From Phenylobacterium sp. (GTDB taxonomy: Bacteria > Pseudomonadota > Alphaproteobacteria > Caulobacterales > Caulobacteraceae), in contig NZ_WGNY01000003.1 in the NCBI RefSeq assembly GCF_016124325.1, forward strand, positions 78,428 to 142,427: DNA of 64,000 nucleotides, given 5' to 3'. Of this stretch, positions 56,387-64,000 are shown piece after piece. Each line of letters begins with the position of its first letter. Within the stretch, counting starts at the first letter, position 1. The position numbers were made by a program, and so were the translations under genes. A model generated the notes under the pieces. It did not search any database. It was not told the DNA's origin and worked only from the letters and a program-made list of their open reading frames with translations.

Positions 56387-58015
56387 ATGGCCGAGGCGAC
56401 GACGCGGATCGAGGGCGAGTTCGACTACATCGTGGTCGGCGCGGGCTCGGCCGGCTGCGTGCTGGCCAACCGGCTCTCGGCCGATCCGAAGGCCCGCGTG
56501 CTGGTGCTGGAGGCGGGCGGCCGGGACGACTGGATCTGGTTCCACATCCCGGTCGGCTACCTCTTCGCCATCGGCAATCCGCGCTCGGACTGGATGTTCG
56601 AGACCGAGGCCGAGCCGGGCCTGAACGGGCGCAAGCTGAAATATCCGCGCGGCAAGGTGATCGGCGGCTCGTCGGCGATCAACGCCATGATCTCCATGCG
56701 CGGCCAGGCGGCCGACTACGACCACTGGCGCCAGCTGGGCCTGACCGGCTGGGGCTGGGACGACGTGGCGCCGGTGTTCCGGGCGCTGGACGACCACTTC
56801 CTCGGCGAGACCGAGCACCACGGCGCCGGCGGCGAGTGGCGGGTGGAGGCGCCGCGCGTGCGCTGGGCGGTGCTGGACGCCATCGCCCGGGCCGCCGTGG
56901 AGATGGGCGTGCCGGCCACCGCCGACTTCAACACCGGCGACAACGAGGGCGTGGGAGTGTTCCACGTGAACCAGAAGCGGGGGCTGCGCTGGTCGGCGGC
57001 CAAGGCGTTCCTGACGCCCGCCCTGTCGCGGCCCAACCTGCGGCTGGAGACCGGGGTGCTGGTGGAGAAGGTGGTGTTCGAGGCCGGCCGCGCCACGGCC
57101 GTGCGCTTCCGGCGCGGCGGCCAGGTCTTCGAGGCGCGGGCGCGGGGCGAGGTGATCCTCTCGGCCGGGTCGGTGGGCTCGACCCAGATCCTGCAGCTGT
57201 CGGGCGTGGGGCCGGGCGACTGGTTGGCCGAGGCCGGGGCGCCGGTCGTGGTCGACCGCCAGGGCGTGGGGCGCAACCTGCAGGACCATCTGCAGCAGCG
57301 GGCGATCTACAGGGTGCGCGGCGTGCCGACGCTGAACGGGCGCTATCACAACCTGATCACGCGCGGGCTGATGGGGGCGGAGTACGCGCTGTTCCGCACC
57401 GGGCCGCTGACCATGGCCCCGTCGCAGCTGGGCATCTTCACGCGCTCATCGCCCGAGCATGAGCGGCCCAACATCCAGTTCCACGTCCAGCCGCTGTCGC
57501 TCGACAGGTTCGGCGATCCGCTGCACCGGTTCGCGGCGGTGACGGTGGCGCCCTGCAACCTGCGGCCCACCTCGCGCGGGACGATCCGGCTGCGTTCGGC
57601 CGACCCGGCCGCGGCGCCCGTCATCGCGCCGAACTACCTGGCGACGGACGCGGATCGCCGGGTGGCGGCCGACGCCATCGGCGTGACCCGGCGGCTGATG
57701 GGCCAGCCGGCGCTCAAGCCCTATTCGCCCGAGGAGTATCTGCCGGGGCCGGCCGTGGGCGACGATCCGGACTCGCTGGCCCGGGCGGCCGGCGACATCG
57801 GCACGACGATCTTCCACCCCGTGGGCGTGACGAAGATGGGCCTGGCGAGCGACCCGCTGGCGGTGGTGGACGCGCGGCTGCGGGTGATGGGCGTGGAGGC
57901 CCTGCGGGTGATCGACGCCTCGGTGATGCCGACCATCACCTCCGGCAACACCAATACGCCCACCATCATGATCGCCGAGAAGGGTGCGCGGATGGTGCTG
58001 GAGGACGGGCGGTAG
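56387..58015 (+). CDS. GMC-family oxidoreductase (choline dehydrogenase-like)
   Basis: A 542-residue FAD alcohol dehydrogenase. DYIVVGAGSAGCVLANRLS binds ADP, GKVIGGSSAINAMISMRG is GMC signature 1, and GSVGSTQILQLSGVGP is signature 2. The active-site pair is His in FHPVGVTKMG and Asn in SGNTNTPTIMIAEKGA. Substrate is a primary or cyclic alcohol; choline is not implied because no betaine genes are nearby. Confidence 0.93.
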   Translation: MAEATTRIEGEFDYIVVGAGSAGCVLANRLSADPKARVLVLEAGGRDDWIWFHIPVGYLFAIGNPRSDWMFETEAEPGLNGRKLKYPRGKVIGGSSAINAMISMRGQAADYDHWRQLGLTGWGWDDVAPVFRALDDHFLGETEHHGAGGEWRVEAPRVRWAVLDAIARAAVEMGVPATADFNTGDNEGVGVFHVNQKRGLRWSAAKAFLTPALSRPNLRLETGVLVEKVVFEAGRATAVRFRRGGQVFEARARGEVILSAGSVGSTQILQLSGVGPGDWLAEAGAPVVVDRQGVGRNLQDHLQQRAIYRVRGVPTLNGRYHNLITRGLMGAEYALFRTGPLTMAPSQLGIFTRSSPEHERPNIQFHVQPLSLDRFGDPLHRFAAVTVAPCNLRPTSRGTIRLRSADPAAAPVIAPNYLATDADRRVAADAIGVTRRLMGQPALKPYSPEEYLPGPAVGDDPDSLARAAGDIGTTIFHPVGVTKMGLASDPLAVVDARLRVMGVEALRVIDASVMPTITSGNTNTPTIMIAEKGARMVLEDGR

Positions 58016-58023
58016 GGGAAATC

Positions 58024-58149
58024 GTCATCCCAGGCCTTGTGCCTGGGATCCCTCTGTCGGTCGCAGCGAGTCCGCCGATGGGGCGCAGGGCAGGTCGCAG
58101 GCTCAACGCCCGCGGCGGGAGGGATCCTCGCCACAAGGGCGAGGATGAC
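58024..58149. repeat. 126-bp inverted repeat between GMC oxidoreductase and secA
   Basis: GTCATCCCAGGCCTTGTGCC and TGGGATCCCT on the left match AGGGATCCTCGCC and GGGCGAGGATGAC on the right. The inner ATCCCAGGC/GCCTGGGAT and ATCCTCGCC/GGCGAGGAT hairpins are also possible. It lies between convergent genes, so it may serve as their common terminator. Confidence 0.65.
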
Positions 58150-58158
58150 GCCGACAAA

Positions 58159-60915
<2,757 letters not shown>

Positions 60916-61198
60916 GTCAGGGTGTCCGTCCGGCGGCGATAGGGCCCTTCGCCGCCTCGAAAAAACGCGCTTTTAGGGGCGTGGGTGACTTAAGGACTGC
61001 CCCCGTCCAAGTCAACGCAAGGTCCCCCGTCGCGGGACGCCTCGCCCCGCAAGCCGCCCTTAGAGGCGAGTAGCGTGGCAAGATTGTGAAGACCCGGCTT
61101 CGACCGGGGCGCCGCAACGCTTCGGCTCGGGACAGACCGCAACCCGACGACGAGACGCCGACCTGTCGGCTCGCCTCCGGGTTGACGCGACACACGGC

Positions 61199-61909
61199 AT
61201 GGCTTCCAAGACCGGCATGGCCTCCAAGACCCGCATGGCCGAGCTGGTGAAGGCGTTCGAGGTCAAGGCCGCGCTCGCCGACCTCGATGCGCACCCCGAA
61301 CTGCTGCGCGTGCGCGACGAGCAGGGCCGCACCTGGCTGCACCTGACCGCCGCCCAGCCGGTCGAGGGCGACGCCGCCAAGGCCGACGCCAGCGTCGCCC
61401 TGGCCGACGGGCTGATCGACCGCGGCCTCGACCCGAACGACGCGGCCTTCACCGAAGGGCCTAACGGCGAGTGGCGCGCGACGCCCCTCTGGTACGCCAT
61501 CTCCCGTGGCCGCAACCTGACCCTGGCGCGGTTCCTCCTCCAGCGCGGCTGCGATCCCGACCACTGCATGTTCGCCGCGGCCTGGAACCGCGACGTGGAG
61601 GCGATCCGGCTGCTGCGCCGCCACGGCGCGCCCCTGCGCAGCGACGTCTTCGTGGAGGCTGTCGGCTGGAGCCGGTTCGAGGCGGCCGAGGAGTTCCTGC
61701 GCCAGGGCGCCAATCCCAACGCCATCGGCAAGGACGGGCGCACGGCCTTGCACATGATGCTGGACAAGGGCAGCGCGCCCGAACACCTGGCGATGGTGAT
61801 CGGCTTCGGCGCCCGCGGCGACATTCCCGGGCCGGACGGGCGCACCGCGGTCGACATCCTGCGCCGCAAAAGGGATCCGGCGTACCGGGCGCTCGCGAAC
61901 CGCTTCTAG
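61199..61909 (+). CDS. Ankyrin-repeat protein
   Basis: A 236-residue soluble protein with degenerate ankyrin repeats: VRDEQGRTWLHLTAAQPV, ATPLWYAISRGRNLTLARFLLQRG, ARCDPDH-like turn then CMFAAAWNRDVEAIRLLRRHGA, and NAIGKDGRTALHMMLDKG. It mediates protein-protein contacts; the partner is unknown. ATG 61199, with 61211 and 61232 as alternatives. Its TAG stop begins the repeat at 61907. Confidence 0.85.
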   Translation: MASKTGMASKTRMAELVKAFEVKAALADLDAHPELLRVRDEQGRTWLHLTAAQPVEGDAAKADASVALADGLIDRGLDPNDAAFTEGPNGEWRATPLWYAISRGRNLTLARFLLQRGCDPDHCMFAAAWNRDVEAIRLLRRHGAPLRSDVFVEAVGWSRFEAAEEFLRQGANPNAIGKDGRTALHMMLDKGSAPEHLAMVIGFGARGDIPGPDGRTAVDILRRKRDPAYRALANRF

Positions 61910-61975
61910 AGGCCTTCCCACTCACGACGAGGCGTCGTGCGTGGACAAGAAGGCCTCTGAACTCAACGTGCTCTG
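61907..61975. repeat. CTAG-associated hairpin repeat, copy C (second hairpin mostly deleted)
   Basis: The left hairpin (61907-61957) pairs TAGAGGCCTT with AAGGCCTCT and CACGACG with CGTCGTG, as in copies A and B with one compensated base change in the stem. Of hairpin 2 only the far end (ACGTGCTC) remains next to AACTCA. The TAG is the ankyrin gene stop, and the element also encodes the last residues and the stop of the convergent CPBP gene. Confidence 0.72.
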
Positions 61976-62833
61976 ACGCCGAGGGGCCGACGACAGTGTC
62001 CCGCGCGTGGCGACGATCACCGCGACGGCCGCCGCCGCATAGGCGAGGGCGGCGTACATGGCGCCGGCCGGGTTGAGGTCGCTGAAGCGGTTGAAGGCCC
62101 AGTGCATCAGGATCGCAGGGATCACCGCGCCGCGCGCATTGATCGTCACCCACGACATCAAGACCGTCGCCGACACCATGGCGACGCAGAACCAGCCGAG
62201 CGGCAGGCTCGACTGCGGCATGCCGGAGAACAGGAACGCCGGCAGGTGCCAGACGGTCCAGATCGCGCCGAGCAGGAGGGCGGCCGTCGTCGGATTGAAG
62301 CGATCCAGCATCCGCGGCAGGGCGAACCCGCGCCAGCCCGGGTCCTCCCCGATCGGCCCCGGGTCCAGCACCAGCATGACCAGGCCCGCGGCGACGAACT
62401 GCGGCCAGTGCGCGACCTCGAACACCGGCGGGGGCGGGGTGTGCGTGACCAGGGCCTGGACGAAGCGCGCGCCGAGCGCCAGCGCCGCCACGCCCAGGGT
62501 GGCGATGGCGTACCAGCGCAGGCCGAAGCGCCAGCGGAAGATCCGGCCCAACAGCTCGCGCAGGCCGGCGCGCCCCGCGTAGCGGGCGGTGATGGCGAGC
62601 GTCAGCAGGGTCGGGGACCACACGGTGACGAAGATCAGTGGGTTCCACAGCGTCACGGGCCCGAACAGCCTCGTCATCGGTTCGCCAAGCGCCGCGTAGA
62701 GGAGGCCGACCCCCCAGGCCCACGCGAAGACGAGGAGGTAGAACAGGCCAAGGCCGTCGCGCCGACGCGGGGCGCTCAGGCTTGGGGGTGCGGCGCGCGT
62801 GGGCTGAGGTGAGGAGAGGTCGCGGTTGGACAT
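61922..62833 (-). CDS. CPBP-family intramembrane metalloprotease
   Basis: A 303-residue polytopic protein (about eight membrane segments) of the CAAX/CPBP family. Expected motifs are recognisable: GEDPGWRGFALP (usually EE then R; here Glu-Asp), TVWHLPAFLFSG, and LMHWAFNRFSD. It may be a membrane protease or a bacteriocin-self-immunity type protein. The last residues (SSEAFLSTHDASS) are encoded by the hairpin repeat at 61907, so the C-terminus was rewritten by that element. ATG 62833. The AraC-type regulator gene ends 91 bp upstream on the same strand. Confidence 0.82.
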   Translation of the reverse strand: MSNRDLSSPQPTRAAPPSLSAPRRRDGLGLFYLLVFAWAWGVGLLYAALGEPMTRLFGPVTLWNPLIFVTVWSPTLLTLAITARYAGRAGLRELLGRIFRWRFGLRWYAIATLGVAALALGARFVQALVTHTPPPPVFEVAHWPQFVAAGLVMLVLDPGPIGEDPGWRGFALPRMLDRFNPTTAALLLGAIWTVWHLPAFLFSGMPQSSLPLGWFCVAMVSATVLMSWVTINARGAVIPAILMHWAFNRFSDLNPAGAMYAALAYAAAAVAVIVATRGTLSSAPRRQSTLSSEAFLSTHDASS

Positions 62834-62923
62834 CGGGTCTTCCTTCCGGTTGCGGAAGGCCAGGAGCCCGATGCGCGTCGTCGTCGTCTCGGCGAGTCCG
62901 GAAAAGGCTGGTCGAATTCGAAC

Positions 62924-63985
62924 TCAGTCAGGATCGGCCGGGATCTGCGGGCCCAGCGCCTGACGCCGCCACGCCGTCGGCGTCGAGCCGGTCACGGCCC
63001 GGAAGGCGCGGTTGAACGGGCTGAGCGAGCCGAAGCCCAGGTCGAAGGCGATGGCGGCGACGGTGATGTCGGCCTCGGTGGGATCGGAAAGGCGCGCCTG
63101 GGCGGCGCGGATCCGGTAGCCGTTCACGAAGTCGGCGAAGTTGCGGCGTCCCAGACGCACATTGATCAGCCGCCGCAGGCGGTGCTCCGGCGCGCCCAGT
63201 TCGGCGGCGAGTTCGCCGATGCTCAGGCGCTCGCGCCGCCAGCCGCCGGTCTCCATGAACTTGTCGAGCCGGTTCAGCAGCGCCCGCTCGGCAAGCGCGA
63301 TGCGCGGGTCCTCTGCGCCGCGCGGCCGGGCCCGCTGCGCGAACAGCGACGCCCGCGCCTGGAGCAGCACGCCGCCGAGCGCGAGCCCAAGGGCCGCGAC
63401 CGCCGCGGCCCCCAGGTTTTGACGGACCGCCAGGGCGGCCCAGGCGCCGTGCTCGCCCAGCAGGCCGGCCGCACCCGCGATCCCCTGCGCCGCCGCGAAC
63501 AGGGCCATCAGCCCCAGAACCAGGGCGCGGGAGCGGCGGCGGGCGTCCACGAGGTCGTCCCGCCAGTTGCGGACGATCAGATAGACCGCGTGCAGGCCAA
63601 GGAGGGCGGCGACGGCGTTGAAGCCGGCCCACAGCTGCGGGATCATCTCAGGCGGCGCGAACGGGATCGCCAACCCGGCGGCCGCGAGCAGGGCCATAGG
63701 CAGCGCCACCAGCCCGTCGAACGGCCGATCGTCGAAGACACAGGCCACGAAAGCCCAGAACGCCCCCGCGGCCGGGAAGGCCAGCAGACGCAGGATGTAG
63801 GGCCGCCCGAACGCCTCCCAGACCGGTTCAGACTCCGTCGAGACCCAGGCGGCCGCGCACAGGCAGGCCAGGACGGTCGCGAGCCTGGCGGACCGGTCCA
63901 GCCCGGTCCGGCCGACGCCCAGCGCGGTCACGCCCAGAGCGCCGATCGCCAGGCCCGACCAGAAGATCGCGAGCGTGTCGTGCAT
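62924..63985 (-). CDS. Membrane-anchored AraC-family regulator
   Basis: A 353-residue protein. Residues 1-215 hold about seven membrane helices (IGALGVTALGVG, FPAAGAFWAFVACVF, LPMALLAAAGLAIPF and others). Residues about 245-345 are an AraC helix-turn-helix pair: LSIGELAAELGAPEHRLRRLIN, FADFVNGYRIRAAQARL, and VAAIAFDLGFGSLSPFNRAFRAVTGSTP. This one-component layout couples a membrane signal to DNA binding. It is upstream of the CPBP gene on the same strand and may control it. ATG 63985. Confidence 0.88.
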   Translation of the reverse strand: MHDTLAIFWSGLAIGALGVTALGVGRTGLDRSARLATVLACLCAAAWVSTESEPVWEAFGRPYILRLLAFPAAGAFWAFVACVFDDRPFDGLVALPMALLAAAGLAIPFAPPEMIPQLWAGFNAVAALLGLHAVYLIVRNWRDDLVDARRRSRALVLGLMALFAAAQGIAGAAGLLGEHGAWAALAVRQNLGAAAVAALGLALGGVLLQARASLFAQRARPRGAEDPRIALAERALLNRLDKFMETGGWRRERLSIGELAAELGAPEHRLRRLINVRLGRRNFADFVNGYRIRAAQARLSDPTEADITVAAIAFDLGFGSLSPFNRAFRAVTGSTPTAWRRQALGPQIPADPD

Positions 63986-64000
63986 CGGCCTCCCCGCCCA

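Overview
The window is high-GC DNA, densely coding on both strands, and reads as a chromosomal segment of an alphaproteobacterium, most likely Caulobacterales (Phenylobacterium/Caulobacter-like). The assignment is inference from a split metH behind an ArsR-methyltransferase gene and metF, PEPxxWA-CTERM proteins, large TonB receptors, a DUF3297 gene, and the aroK-aroB-CBS transporter order. No rRNA, tRNA, CRISPR array or transposase was seen.

Regions. (1) 67-6826: a small P-loop kinase gene, then a methionine-cycle operon (ArsR-methyltransferase fusion, metF, two metH halves) whose joins all overlap. A perfect 22-bp palindrome sits on its promoter, and a DUF6882-like gene lies between the metH halves. 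(2) 7063-12585: an accessory patch. An MmeI-like type IIL restriction-modification protein is followed by a NucS/DUF91 protein with a probable EVE/PUA-like tail. Then come 514 bp of stacked intergenic repeats and an orphan protein with two phage-terminase-small-subunit-like modules. (3) 12569-25737: envelope and uptake genes (two TonB receptors, a GT-C-like membrane protein, a phytanoyl-CoA dioxygenase relative, two PEP-CTERM proteins) and a divergent ohr/ohrR pair with two operators. (4) 25827-35228: small secreted proteins, an untracked 37-aa membrane ORF with a terminator, a glycine-rich PEP-CTERM protein with a four-fold LWP repeat, a periplasmic-looking methyltransferase, a hybrid histidine kinase and a DPP-IV peptidase. 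(5) 35225-43592: housekeeping genes aroK-aroB-CBS transporter, xerD, a small heat-shock gene behind a ROSE-like RNA thermometer, and accA. (6) 43623-58015: catabolic enzymes (threonine-aldolase-like lyase, epoxide hydrolase, TetR, carotenoid/lignostilbene oxygenase, DUF2855, FAD monooxygenase, alkylsulfatase, PLP aminotransferase, GMC oxidoreductase). (7) 58159-63985: secA, an ankyrin protein, a CPBP protease and an AraC-type membrane regulator.

Several families of palindromic intergenic repeats run through the window. The most striking is a double-hairpin element whose outer arms carry CTAG and overlap the stop codons of neighbouring genes, so it probably acts as a bidirectional terminator. 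The best candidates for undescribed biology are the MmeI-like/NucS-EVE pair, the LWP-repeat PEP-CTERM protein, the gene inserted between the metH halves, and the stop-codon-embedded double hairpins. None is proven by sequence alone.
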